From: an uncultured Clostridia bacterium
Lineage (GTDB): Bacteria > Bacillota > Clostridia > UBA1381
Assembly: GCA_947631235.1 (NCBI GenBank)
Contig: CANRKO010000015.1
Location: 1-33,776 of the forward strand
Length of the DNA stretch: 33,776 nucleotides
Reading direction: 5' to 3'
Shown: piece by piece, positions 25,665 through 33,711 of the stretch
Numbering within the stretch: the first letter of the stretch is position 1
Layout: each line of letters starts with the position of its first letter
Notes under the pieces: model-generated
Database searches by the model: none
Told to the model about the DNA's origin: nothing
Seen by the model: only the letters and a program-made list of their open reading frames with translations
Made by a program: the position numbers and the translations under genes

Positions 25665-26480
25665 ATGGCAGAGAAAATCAAAAAAATTATCTCTGTGCTT
25701 GTCGAGAGCAACACGGGGCTTTACGCCGCGCAGGCGTCGTTTTTTCTCGTGATTTCCGCCATTCCTTTTATGATGCTTATTTTTACGATTATATCGCTGT
25801 TCAGCAATGTGGATACGCAGGGTATAATACGCTACGTAAGTTCGTTCGCGCCGGCGGAGGTAAGCAAGCTTATATCGACCGTCGTGGTGGAGCTTACGGC
25901 AAAGTCCTCGTCCGTGCCTATAATATCGGTAACTGCCGTATCTGCGCTGTGGCTCGCGTCGCGCGGCATTACGGCGTTGTATTCGGGACTTAACAGCATA
26001 AACGGCTTACCGAAACGCAATTATATTTACGTGCGCCTTATTTCCGTTGTTTATACCGTCGCGTTTATCGCGACGCTTGTTTTGACGCTTATTTTTATAG
26101 GTTTCGGCAGTATGCTGGAGGGATTTCTCGCCCGCCGCTTTGCGGGGCTGTCGTCGTTTATAAATTTTCTTTTTAAAGGTAAAATCTTTATATTTTTCTT
26201 TTACCTTTTGCTCATATTCGCGCTCTTTTACAAATTCTTGCCGGAGGAAAGACCGCGCTTTCGCTCGGTACTTCCCGGCGCGGCGTTTGCCGCCGCGGGC
26301 TGGCTCGGATTTTCGTTCTTTTACTCGCTCTACATCGACAACTTCTCCAATTACACGCTCGTTTACGGCTCCCTCGCCGCCGTCGTGCTCCTTATGCTGT
26401 GGCTGTATTTCTGTATGAACATATTTCTTTTCGGCGCACAGTTGAATAAACTTGTAAAAAACGGGTTTTTTGCAAAATAA
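25665..26480 (+). CDS. YihY/BrkB-family membrane protein
   Basis: The 271-residue protein has about six membrane helices. The family N-terminus is clear (GLYAAQASFFLVISAIPFMM), followed by ALWLASRGITALYSGLN and, near the end, YGSLAAVVLLMLWLYFCMNI and FLFGAQLN. The family was once called ribonuclease BN, but that activity belongs to another protein; the true role is unknown and a transport or envelope function is assumed. It starts 25 bases after the hydrolase gene behind GGGAGAG, so the two are probably co-transcribed. Confidence 0.92.
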   Translation: MAEKIKKIISVLVESNTGLYAAQASFFLVISAIPFMMLIFTIISLFSNVDTQGIIRYVSSFAPAEVSKLISTVVVELTAKSSSVPIISVTAVSALWLASRGITALYSGLNSINGLPKRNYIYVRLISVVYTVAFIATLVLTLIFIGFGSMLEGFLARRFAGLSSFINFLFKGKIFIFFFYLLLIFALFYKFLPEERPRFRSVLPGAAFAAAGWLGFSFFYSLYIDNFSNYTLVYGSLAAVVLLMLWLYFCMNIFLFGAQLNKLVKNGFFAK

Positions 26481-26503
26481 TACTATACTATTTAAAAAAA
26501 TTG

Positions 26504-26512
26504 TGGTATAAT
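26504..26512 (+). promoter_or_regulatory. Extended -10 promoter of the Ser/Tyr-rich gene
   Basis: TGG-TATAAT (26504-26512) is an extended -10 element, 40 bases before the start codon. No clear -35 box is seen. Confidence 0.65.
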
Positions 26513-26552
26513 CTACTTGTGTATACGTATGACAGCAAAGGAGGGGTAAGAG

Positions 26553-27122
26553 ATGGCTTTTGATGTTATAGTTTTCAGTCAAAGCGAGCTTGACGCCGCC
26601 TTAACGCGCGGCATAACGCGTATTGCCCTTTGCGATAACAGCTTTACCCTTCCCGACACGGACGGCATAGAATACACCCTTATCGGAAACGCGGAAATTG
26701 TTTCCGGCAAAAATGAAGATGAGGACAAGCCCCCCGTTTACGCGAATGTGGATAAAAAAACGCTCTCGTACACATCATCTTATGGCGGCTCTTATTCGGG
26801 TTCGTTCGCGTCGTCCTACAGCGGCTCGTATCAGACTTCATATACGTCGTCGTTTATGTCGTCTTACGCGTCGTCGTATCAGACCTCGTTCGCGTCGTCG
26901 TTTTACTCGTTTATAAGCGGCATGTCGTTCGAATGGCTCGCGAGTTATGGTGGCAGCTATGGGTTTGCGTACAGCTTTTCTTACGGCGGCAGCTATAATC
27001 TCGGCTACAGTTTCGCGTACAGTGGCAGCTATAACGGCAGCGGCGCTGCTCTTCCCGATATTATAGAATACGGCGGTTCGGGTATAATTTTTGTAAACGG
27101 ATACGGAATAAATTTGATCTGA
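26553..27122 (+). CDS. Ser/Tyr/Gly tetrapeptide-repeat protein of unknown function
   Basis: The 189-residue protein has three parts. Residues 1-55 look like a small folded domain (VIVFSQSELDAALTRGITRI, then a CDNSFTLPDTDG stretch). Residues about 70-165 are a low-complexity run of tetrapeptides S-[YF]-x-[SGT]: SYGG, SYSG, SFAS, SYQT, SYTS, SFMS and so on, broken once by MSFEWLA. Residues 166-189 form an aliphatic tail (IIEYGGSGIIFVNGYG). There is no signal peptide. Codons for Ser and Gly vary among repeats, so the pattern is kept at protein level. AAAGGAGGGG precedes the ATG. A glycosyltransferase-like gene follows after 46 bases, probably in the same transcript. I do not recognise the family with certainty. 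Confidence 0.85.
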   Translation: MAFDVIVFSQSELDAALTRGITRIALCDNSFTLPDTDGIEYTLIGNAEIVSGKNEDEDKPPVYANVDKKTLSYTSSYGGSYSGSFASSYSGSYQTSYTSSFMSSYASSYQTSFASSFYSFISGMSFEWLASYGGSYGFAYSFSYGGSYNLGYSFAYSGSYNGSGAALPDIIEYGGSGIIFVNGYGINLI

Positions 27123-27168
27123 GAATTTCCGCGGCGGAGTTCTCGGATATTTTTTTGGAGGAACGGAT

Positions 27169-28011
27169 ATGGACGCGATACACATAAACTGGACAAAGCC
27201 CTTCGTGAACAAGACGAACGCGCCTTACGAAACGGAGGACTTTGAAATTCTCACCACCGTTCTGTCGGCTCTTACATGGCGCGAAAAAAACGGCAAAATC
27301 ACCATGGTTACGGACAGCGCGGGCGCAGAGTATTACAGAAAAAACGGACTTGACGTTATATGGAACGATATGGACGTGTGTCTTGACGATATTGACGTAA
27401 ACCCCGACGTGTTCTGGGCGGCGGGTAAGCTGTTCGCGCTCCGAAAGCAGACCGCGCCCGTCGCGATGATCGACACCGATTTTATAGTATGGGACACGCT
27501 TTCGGATGACGGCGCGGACGCGGAGGTAATTCACTTTGAGGAGCTTGCGCCGCATATTTACCCGCCGTTTGAGTATTTTAAAAATACGCGCTTTAAATTT
27601 GACGAAGATTTCGACAGTACCGTTAAGGCGTGCAACACCGCGCTGTGCGTCATACGCGACGCGGAACTTTTAAAATATTATACCGACACGGCGATACGGT
27701 TCATGCGCGAAAGCGGCGAAAAGGACGACAGGCTGTGTTATATGGTATTCGCGGAGCAGCGGCTGCTCGCGATCTGTGCGAGAAAACTCGGTAAAAGCGT
27801 CGCGTCGTTTTCCGATATGCCGTCGCTCTTTTCCGGCAAAGACACGCGCTTTACCCACACCTGGGGTATGAAACAGCAGATGCGCGACAACGGCGCGCTG
27901 CGGTACGATTTCTGTAAAAGATGTGTAAGGCGCATAAGCACGGACTACCCGCGCATGACGGAAATTCTTAAAAAAATCGGCAGTCTTATGCCGTATTTTG
28001 AGGATATGTAA
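27169..28011 (+). CDS. Glycosyltransferase-like protein (resembles DUF6734)
   Basis: The 280-residue protein begins IHINWTKPFVNKTN. It has an alternating beta-alpha first half like a GT-A fold (ITMVTDSAGAEYYRKNGLDV, then VAMIDTDFIVWD near residue 100, a DxD-like acidic motif). Later come CNTALCVIRD, an acidic EKDDRLCYMVFAEQRLL segment and a conserved-looking THTWGMKQQ. The pattern resembles the uncharacterised DUF6734 family; a sugar-nucleotide transferase role is inferred, not shown. GGAGG lies just before the ATG. It follows the Ser/Tyr-rich gene, a plausible substrate. Confidence 0.72.
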   Translation: MDAIHINWTKPFVNKTNAPYETEDFEILTTVLSALTWREKNGKITMVTDSAGAEYYRKNGLDVIWNDMDVCLDDIDVNPDVFWAAGKLFALRKQTAPVAMIDTDFIVWDTLSDDGADAEVIHFEELAPHIYPPFEYFKNTRFKFDEDFDSTVKACNTALCVIRDAELLKYYTDTAIRFMRESGEKDDRLCYMVFAEQRLLAICARKLGKSVASFSDMPSLFSGKDTRFTHTWGMKQQMRDNGALRYDFCKRCVRRISTDYPRMTEILKKIGSLMPYFEDM

Positions 28012-28048
28012 ATTTTTTTCCAAAATTAAATTTTTTTTACAATAATTG

Positions 28049-28076
28049 TAGACATTTCCTTAAAATATGTTATAAT
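28049..28076 (+). promoter_or_regulatory. Promoter of ppdK
   Basis: TAGACA (28049-28054), 16 bases and TATAAT (28071-28076). A small dyad ACAAT-A-ATTGT (28039-28049) touches the -35 box and could be an operator. Confidence 0.75.
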
Positions 28077-28140
28077 TATATTATGAGCAGTATGCGGAAA
28101 ATTCCGCGCTGCAAAACAAAAAACTATAGGAGGAAAAAGA

Positions 28141-30768
28141 ATGGCACACAAGTATGTATACCTTTTTTCGGAGGGTAATGCAAACATGAGAGAGCTTCTC
28201 GGCGGTAAGGGCGCTAACCTCGCTGAGATGACAAATCTCGGACTGCCCGTTCCGCAGGGTTTCACAATCTCAACCGAAGCCTGCACACAGTATTACGAGG
28301 ACGGCAGACAGATCAACGATGAAATTCAGGCGCAGATCAACGAGTACATCGTAAAGATGGAGGGTATCACCGGCAAGAAGTTCGGCGACCCCGAAAATCC
28401 GCTGCTCGTTTCCGTCCGCTCGGGCGCGAGAGCGTCGATGCCGGGCATGATGGACACGATTTTGAACCTCGGTATCAACGAGACGGTTGTCGATTACATG
28501 GCTAAAGCGTCGCAGAACCCCCGCTGGGCATGGGACTGCTACAGAAGATTTATCCAGATGTACAGCGACGTTGTTATGGAGGTCGGCAAGAAGTATTTTG
28601 AAGAGCTTATCGACAAGATGAAGGCTGAGAAGGGCGTTAAGCAGGACGTTGAACTTACGGCTGACGACCTTAAAGAGCTTGCTATGCAGTTCAAGGCGGA
28701 GTACAAGAAGGTTCTCGGCGAGGACTTCCCGACAGACCCGAAGGAGCAGCTTATGGGCGCTATCAAGGCCGTATTCCGTTCGTGGGACAACCCCAGAGCA
28801 AACGTTTACAGACGCGATAACGATATCCCCTATTCATGGGGTACTGCCGTAAACGTACAGATGATGGCGTTCGGCAACATGGGCGACGACTGCGGTACGG
28901 GCGTTGCGTTCACGCGTGATCCGGCTACGGGCGAAAAGCACCTCATGGGCGAGTTTTTGACAAACGCGCAGGGCGAGGACGTTGTTGCGGGCGTGCGCAC
29001 GCCGATGCCTATCGCCGAAATGGAACAGAAGTTCCCCGAGGCGTTCGCGCAGTTTAAGACTGTCTGCAAGACGCTTGAAGATCACTACAGAGATATGCAG
29101 GATATGGAGTTCACCGTTGAACACGGCAAGCTTTATATGCTCCAGACAAGAAACGGTAAGAGAACGGCTCAGGCTGCTCTCAAGATTGCGTGCGACCTCG
29201 TTGACGAGGGTATGAGAACAGAAGAAGAGGCAGTCGCTATGATCGACCCGCGTAACCTCGACACACTGCTCCACCCGCAGTTTGACGCTGCCGCTTTGAA
29301 GGCTGCTACACCGATGGGCAAGGCTCTCGGCGCATCGCCGGGCGCTGCTGCGGGTAAGATAGTATTCACAGCCGACGACGCTAAGGAGTGGGCTGCGAGA
29401 GGTGAAAAGGTCGTACTTGTTCGTCTCGAAACATCGCCTGAGGACATTGAAGGCATGAAGGCTGCGCAGGGTATATTGACCGTTCGCGGCGGTATGACTT
29501 CTCACGCTGCCGTTGTTGCGCGCGGTATGGGTACGTGCTGCGTATCGGGCTGCGGCGACATCGCCATGGACGAGGCTAACAAGAAGTTCACATTGAACGG
29601 CAAGGAATATCACGAGGGCGACACGCTGTCGCTCGACGGTTCGACAGGTAATATTTACGATGGAATTATCCCGACAGTCGACGCGTCGATCGCGGGCGAG
29701 TTCGGCAGAATTATGGGCTGGGCTGACAAGTTCAGAACGCTGAAGGTCCGCACGAACGCTGACACTCCCGCCGACGCTAAGAAGGCGAGAGAACTGGGCT
29801 CGGAAGGTATCGGTCTTTGCCGTACGGAGCATATGTTCTTCGAGGGCAACAGAATCGACGCGTTCAGAGAGATGATTTGCGCCGACACGGTTGAAGAGAG
29901 AGAGGCTGCTCTCGATAAGATTTTACCGATGCAGCAGGGTGACTTTGAAAAGCTTTACGAGGCTCTTGAAGGCAATCCCGTAACTATCCGTTTCCTCGAT
30001 CCCCCTCTCCACGAGTTCGTTCCGACAGAGGATGCGGATATTGAAATCCTCGCTAAGTCGCAGGGCAAGAGCGTTCAGGATATTAAGGATCTTATCGCGG
30101 GTCTGCACGAAGCTAACCCGATGATGGGTCACAGAGGATGCCGTCTTGACGTAACGTATCCCGAAATCGCGAAGATGCAGACAAAGGCTGTTATCCGCGC
30201 GGCGATAAACGTACAGAAGGCTCACCCCGACTGGACGATAGTTCCCGAGATAATGATCCCGCTCGTATGCGAGGTTAAGGAATTGAAGTACGTTAAGAAG
30301 ATCGTCGTTGAAACAGCAGACGCCGAAATCGCGGCTGCGGGCGCAAATCTTAAATACGAAGTAGGTACAATGATCGAGATTCCGCGTGCGGCTCTCACGG
30401 CTGACGAAATCGCGACCGAGGCTGACTTCTTCTGTTTCGGCACGAACGACCTCACGCAGATGACGTTCGGTTTCTCGCGTGACGACGCGGGTAAGTTCCT
30501 CGACGCGTACTATGACGCGAAGATTTTCGAGAACGATCCGTTCGCTAAGCTTGATCAGACAGGCGTGGGTAAGCTGATGGAAATGGCTATCAAGCTTGGT
30601 AAGCCGGTCAATCCGAACCTCCACGTAGGTATCTGCGGCGAGCACGGCGGCGATCCTTCGTCGGTTGAGTTCTGCCATAAGATCGGTCTTAACTACGTAT
30701 CCTGCTCACCGTTCAGAGTTCCGATTGCGAGACTCGCGGCGGCACAGGCTAAAATCAACGAGAAGTAA
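28141..30768 (+). CDS. ppdK: Pyruvate, phosphate dikinase
   Basis: The 875-residue length matches the clostridial enzyme (about 874). The N-terminal ATP-grasp domain includes LGGKGANLAEMTNLGLPVPQ. The swivelling phosphohistidine domain has GGMTSHAAVVARGMG, with the phospho-accepting His at residue 455. The C-terminal PEP/pyruvate barrel has GLCRTEHMFF and the catalytic Cys in GICGEHGGDPSS. It reversibly converts pyruvate, ATP and phosphate to PEP, AMP and pyrophosphate; in anaerobes it often runs in glycolysis, using pyrophosphate to make ATP. AGGAGG precedes the ATG. It is a single gene with its own promoter and terminator, with codon choice suggesting high expression. Confidence 0.97.
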   Translation: MAHKYVYLFSEGNANMRELLGGKGANLAEMTNLGLPVPQGFTISTEACTQYYEDGRQINDEIQAQINEYIVKMEGITGKKFGDPENPLLVSVRSGARASMPGMMDTILNLGINETVVDYMAKASQNPRWAWDCYRRFIQMYSDVVMEVGKKYFEELIDKMKAEKGVKQDVELTADDLKELAMQFKAEYKKVLGEDFPTDPKEQLMGAIKAVFRSWDNPRANVYRRDNDIPYSWGTAVNVQMMAFGNMGDDCGTGVAFTRDPATGEKHLMGEFLTNAQGEDVVAGVRTPMPIAEMEQKFPEAFAQFKTVCKTLEDHYRDMQDMEFTVEHGKLYMLQTRNGKRTAQAALKIACDLVDEGMRTEEEAVAMIDPRNLDTLLHPQFDAAALKAATPMGKALGASPGAAAGKIVFTADDAKEWAARGEKVVLVRLETSPEDIEGMKAAQGILTVRGGMTSHAAVVARGMGTCCVSGCGDIAMDEANKKFTLNGKEYHEGDTLSLDGSTGNIYDGIIPTVDASIAGEFGRIMGWADKFRTLKVRTNADTPADAKKARELGSEGIGLCRTEHMFFEGNRIDAFREMICADTVEEREAALDKILPMQQGDFEKLYEALEGNPVTIRFLDPPLHEFVPTEDADIEILAKSQGKSVQDIKDLIAGLHEANPMMGHRGCRLDVTYPEIAKMQTKAVIRAAINVQKAHPDWTIVPEIMIPLVCEVKELKYVKKIVVETADAEIAAAGANLKYEVGTMIEIPRAALTADEIATEADFFCFGTNDLTQMTFGFSRDDAGKFLDAYYDAKIFENDPFAKLDQTGVGKLMEMAIKLGKPVNPNLHVGICGEHGGDPSSVEFCHKIGLNYVSCSPFRVPIARLAAAQAKINEK

Positions 30769-30785
30769 TTTAATATGGTGATTTT

Positions 30786-30818
30786 AAGAAACCGTCCGAA
30801 TAGGACGGTTTCTTTTTT
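30786..30818 (+). terminator. Terminator of ppdK
   Basis: AAGAAACCGTCC (30786-30797) pairs with GGACGGTTTCTT (30803-30814) around a 5-base loop and is followed by a run of T. Confidence 0.93.
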
Positions 30819-30971
30819 GTGGGCGAACACGGTTCGCCCCTACAGCCCGCAAGACCCCCTCTCCGAGGGGGTCTAAACTCACTTGTGAGTTTAGGGGGTG
30901 TTATAAATTCGTATCACATCTCAACACCCCCCAAGCCGTTGCCGGCTTTTGACCCCCTCGTAGAGGGGGTC
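30819..30971. repeat. Palindromic repeats, types A and D, second locus
   Basis: The A hairpin (GGGCGAAC / GTTCGCCC, about 30821-30838) is followed by a D pair: GACCCCCTC-TCC-GAGGGGGTC (30853-30873), TAAACTCAC-TT-GTGAGTTTA (30874-30893), GGGGGTGTT (30894-30902). The mirror then has AACACCCCCC (30923-30932), AAGCC-GTTGCC-GGCTT (30933-30948) and GACCCCCTC-GTA-GAGGGGGTC (30951-30971). It has the same order as 13281-13426 but different small hairpins. Confidence 0.83.
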
Positions 30972-30974
30972 TAA

Positions 30975-31125
30975 CGTAGGGGCGATTCTCGCGGTCGCCT
31001 GCGATAAAACCCCTCAGTCACACTCCGTGTGACAGCTCCCCTAATAGGGGAGCCTCACGGAGAGCGGCGCATATCGTAAGCCTCCCCTACTAGGGGAGGT
31101 GTCGGCAAAGCCGACGGAGGGGTTT
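30975..31125. repeat. Palindromic repeats: type A hairpin and type C copy 2
   Basis: An A hairpin (GTAGGGGCGA and GGTCGCC, 30976-30999) is joined to a C element at 31005-31125. The element starts TAAAACCCCTC, has small hairpins GTCACAC-TCC-GTGTGAC and GTCGGC-AAA-GCCGAC, and two CTCCCCTA-type strong hairpins. Its left part is nearly identical to 32024-32104. Confidence 0.83.
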
Positions 31126-31132
31126 GGAATAC

Positions 31133-31588
31133 CTATTCTCCGAAATTAAAAATTTTAATCTTTCTTCGTTTTGCATATTCCATTGTTTTAGCCGCACCGC
31201 CAAATGAGCCGCTTACAAAAGCAATAAGATAATTTGACTTATCAACCATATATTGATTACACTTTAAGATTTGATATTGTTTCGGAGTATTAGTCGGAAT
31301 TTGCGCTATAAGTATATTATCATAATCTCTATAATACTGTTCTTTATACGCATTTATGTTCTTTGTCAAATATGGAATTATAAGATTGAGTTCTATATTC
31401 GGGTACTGCTTTTTCAACTTTCTTACAGTATCGGCAGCCAACTTATCAAAGTTGCCGTAATTTCCTACCCAAAATTCATTAACGGAAACTTCTGCAACCA
31501 ACTCTCGGCATTTATCAAATATACGTTTTTTAATATCATTTCCGTAAATTATTTTTCCGTGACCTGCAAAGCAACATATATTTTTCAT
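31133..31588 (-). CDS. SLOG-superfamily (DUF1273/YpsA-like) nucleotide-binding protein
   Basis: The 151-residue protein has a Rossmann-like SLOG layout. The N-terminal strand and turn read NICCFAGHGKI, the middle has EFWVGNYGNFDKLAADTVRK then YPNIELNLIIPYL, and the C-terminal phosphate-binding part reads YLIAFVSGSFGGAAKTMEYA. SLOG proteins are predicted to bind nucleotide-derived ligands, and some act in defence or stress signalling. The ATG at 31588 follows GAGGAG; longer starts lack a ribosome site. The gene is AT-rich compared with the core genes here. It lies between two palindromic repeat clusters and diverges from an XRE regulator. Confidence 0.78.
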   Translation of the reverse strand: MKNICCFAGHGKIIYGNDIKKRIFDKCRELVAEVSVNEFWVGNYGNFDKLAADTVRKLKKQYPNIELNLIIPYLTKNINAYKEQYYRDYDNILIAQIPTNTPKQYQILKCNQYMVDKSNYLIAFVSGSFGGAAKTMEYAKRRKIKIFNFGE

Positions 31589-31618
31589 ATTTATCTTCTC
31601 CTCAAATATTATGCTGCC

Positions 31619-31647
31619 ATTATAATACATAAATCACTACTTGTAAA
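31619..31647 (-). promoter_or_regulatory. Promoter of the SLOG gene
   Basis: The minus strand has TTTACA (31642-31647), 17 bases and a perfect TATAAT (31619-31624). Confidence 0.85.
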
Positions 31648-31652
31648 GATAA

Positions 31653-31675
31653 AATAATCAATGGTAATGATTATT
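31653..31675. promoter_or_regulatory. Inverted repeat, candidate operator in the SLOG/XRE intergenic region
   Basis: AATAATCA (31653-31660) and TGATTATT (31668-31675) form a perfect 8-bp dyad with a 7-base spacer, immediately upstream of the SLOG -35 box. It is a reasonable binding site for the neighbouring XRE regulator, though no contact is proven. Confidence 0.5.
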
Positions 31676-31751
31676 TAACCATACATACGGCATGTTTATA
31701 TTTTCTTGTTTGCTATATACTTAATATATAAAAACAATGGGGGTATTGAAT

Positions 31752-31985
31752 ATGACTTACGGTGAAAAGCTTATCGCGTTAGGATTAAATATTGCCTACT
31801 ACAGGAAATTGAGATTACTCACGCAGGAAAAATTAGCCGAAAAAGCCGATGTCAGCATTTCAACAATCCGCAAGTTAGAAAATCCCAACATGTTTACCGG
31901 CGTCACCTTTGAAAAAATATGTCGGCTGGCAACTGCGCTTGATATTACGGAAAGCGAACTGCTTGATTTTAGAAAGACCAAATAA
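31752..31985 (+). CDS. Small XRE-family helix-turn-helix regulator
   Basis: The 77-residue protein is almost entirely a Cro/CI-type HTH: NIAYYRKLRLLTQEKLAEKA, then DVSISTIRKLENPN and a third-helix region ending in LDITESELLDF. The ATG at 31752 has GGGGGT eight bases upstream; the ATG at 31737 overlaps that site. It diverges from the SLOG gene and probably controls it or itself. Both genes lie between repeat clusters, which suggests a small acquired module. Confidence 0.85.
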   Translation: MTYGEKLIALGLNIAYYRKLRLLTQEKLAEKADVSISTIRKLENPNMFTGVTFEKICRLATALDITESELLDFRKTK

Positions 31986-32002
31986 TAAAATTTTACACCT
32001 AA

Positions 32003-32161
32003 GACCCCCTCTCCGAGGGGGTCTAACGTAGGGGCGACCAGTGGTCGCCCGCGATAAAACCCCTCAGTCACACTCCGTGTGACAGCTCCCCTAATAGGGG
32101 AGCCTTTTTCGTGTGCCTCCCCTACTAGGGGAGGTGTCGGTAAAGCCGACGGAGGGGTTTA
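32003..32161. repeat. Palindromic repeat cluster with type C copy 3
   Basis: A single D hairpin (GACCCCCTC-TCC-GAGGGGGTC, 32003-32023) is followed by an A hairpin (GGGCGACC-AGT-GGTCGCCC, about 32031-32050) and a C element (32055-32161) whose middle is shortened compared with copies 1 and 2. The order and orientation match 30951-31125, so the SLOG/XRE pair is bracketed by direct repeats. Confidence 0.83.
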
Positions 32162-32174
32162 TGTACCTCCATTA

Positions 32175-32203
32175 TTGACAACGCGGCGCAAAACGTGTAA
32201 AAT
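32175..32203 (+). promoter_or_regulatory. Orphan promoter facing the IS110 element
   Basis: TTGACA (32175-32180), 17 bases and TAAAAT (32198-32203). Downstream is only a 9-codon frame with an AGAGGG site (ATG at 32257, stop at 32284-32286), lying inside a CTAACTATT / AATAGTTAG inverted repeat (32231-32282). This may be the front end of a gene cut by the insertion sequence. Otherwise 32162-32353 holds only a small hairpin (GAGCAA / TTGCTC, 32316-32332). Confidence 0.6.
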
Positions 32204-32353
32204 TAATATCAGAACAATGATATTTTAAGACTAACTATTAAAAGTCAAGAGGGAAAATGAAAATTTTCAAAAAAATAGTTAGGTAAATTGCACATTGAAA
32301 ATTGCATGACAACAAGAGCAACAAGATTGCTCGGTCAAATATTATGAGGACAA

Positions 32354-33523
32354 TTACGCTTGGAAAGCTTGCCCGGTTTTCTGCAAATGGAAAATTACTC
32401 TTACGAGTTTTTTAGCGGCATGAGATACTGCAACATTGTAATGTTTACCCTCGGCTAATTTCTTTTCGAGATAGACAGTAAATGTTGGTTCCCAACGACA
32501 GACATATTTGGCTGCGTTAAACAAGGCGTATCTGAGATACCTTGAGCCTCGCTTTTCCATATGCGAATGAGTTGATGTCATTTGTCCGGATTGATATGTG
32601 GACGGTGATAAACCTGCATAAGCAAGGATTTTATCGGGTGAAGAAAACATATCAAAGTCGCCGATTTCCGCGATAATCATTGCGGCCATGCGATAACCTA
32701 TACCGTGAATAGACATAATCGGAGAATTGATTTTATCCATAATTTCCTTTATGGCAGATTCAATCTCATCAATTTCAGAGGTCAATTCATCTATGAGTTT
32801 AATGGTATGCATCAGTTCAAGAGACTTAGCCGACATTACAGAACCGATGGAGTTTGTCGCGGTGTTTCTGAAACGGATGGCTGTATCTCTATCATAGTGA
32901 CCTCTGGATGTTGTATAGAGAATATTGGTTAATCTTGTCATATGAGCGCCGGCTATGTGATGAGCGGACGGATATTCGCTAAGCAGCGCATATACAGACT
33001 TCATATGCAGCGTTGGAACAAGCTTTTCCAATTCCGGGAACAGAATGTTGACGAGTCTTGATACAGACTGTTTCAGCTTAGCGCGCTGAGAAACTTTATC
33101 AAATCTGTATCTTGTTAGTGACTTTAGCTCTTCGTTATGATATAATGTATTAGAGTAGGACTTTAAGTTCACATCAGACATTAACATCATAGCGATAGTA
33201 CGGGCGTCAACCTTATCTGTTTTAGTCTTTCTTAGAGTAAGACTTTTACGGTACAGATTGGTGTGCAAGGGATTGATAACGAAGGTCGGGCAACCTTTAT
33301 CAAGAAGATAACCCAGAAGATTGTATGAGTAGTGTCCTGTGGCTTCAAGCCCTACTTTTACATTACACAAATCATCACAAGAGGATTTAATCTTCTCATA
33401 AAGACTGTTAAAACCTTCCATTGAGTTAGGAATAGTGAAAGCGCTGAACAGCACTTCACCGGCAGAATTGCAGATAAAGCAATCATGCTTATCCTTAGCG
33501 ACATCAATACCAACAAAAATCAT
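32354..33523 (-). CDS. IS110-family transposase (DEDD recombinase)
   Basis: The 389-residue protein is intact. The N-terminal DEDD_Tnp_IS110 domain starts FVGIDVAKDKHD (first Asp), has GLEATGHYSYN (Glu) and TDKVDARTIA (the Asp pair). A coiled linker with many charged residues follows at about 225-260. The C-terminal Transposase_20 domain has INSPIMSIHGIGYRMAAMII, AYAGLSPSTYQSGQ with candidate catalytic Ser residues, and KRGSRYLRYALFNAA. These enzymes recombine DNA under guidance of a bridge RNA from the element. GAGG precedes the ATG at 33523. No frameshift or stop suggests decay, so it may be active. Confidence 0.95.
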   Translation of the reverse strand: MIFVGIDVAKDKHDCFICNSAGEVLFSAFTIPNSMEGFNSLYEKIKSSCDDLCNVKVGLEATGHYSYNLLGYLLDKGCPTFVINPLHTNLYRKSLTLRKTKTDKVDARTIAMMLMSDVNLKSYSNTLYHNEELKSLTRYRFDKVSQRAKLKQSVSRLVNILFPELEKLVPTLHMKSVYALLSEYPSAHHIAGAHMTRLTNILYTTSRGHYDRDTAIRFRNTATNSIGSVMSAKSLELMHTIKLIDELTSEIDEIESAIKEIMDKINSPIMSIHGIGYRMAAMIIAEIGDFDMFSSPDKILAYAGLSPSTYQSGQMTSTHSHMEKRGSRYLRYALFNAAKYVCRWEPTFTVYLEKKLAEGKHYNVAVSHAAKKLVRVIFHLQKTGQAFQA

Positions 33524-33711
33524 AGTAAAACCTCATTTCATAAAATATTTGACACTGTTCAGACCCACAGGGACTCTCTGAGATTGTAACCTTGTTCTAA
33601 ATAAACCGTCATGCGGTATCTAACTGATTAACAACTGTACAAAGAGGCTGTGGTTAGAGCCTTAATAAAAACCGTCACGCGGTAGGAGGAACGAACTAAT
33701 CCACAGCGTCT
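33524..33711 (-). ncRNA. Candidate bridge RNA of the IS110 element
   Basis: On the minus strand an extended -10 box (TGC-TATACT, -10 at 33717-33722) is followed by a structured non-coding stretch. GCTGTGG-A-TTAG (33696-33707) pairs with CTAACCACAGC (33647-33657) over 11 bp with one bulge. It encloses a loop that contains TTCCTCC and a hairpin ACCG-CGTGA-CGGT (33671-33683). A second region holds the related hairpin ACCG-CATGA-CGGT (33605-33617). Two similar stem-loops upstream of the recombinase match the plan of IS110 bridge RNAs (target and donor loops). An 8-bp palindrome (ATATCCAT / ATGGATAT, 33727-33746) precedes the promoter. Confidence 0.6.

Noticed and set aside
25665-26480. Ribonuclease BN
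   Set aside because: This old name for YihY-type proteins comes from a mis-assignment; the sequence is a polytopic membrane protein without nuclease motifs.
28834-29832. A 332-codon minus-strand open frame inside ppdK
   Set aside because: It mirrors the codon usage of ppdK and has no recognisable protein motifs.
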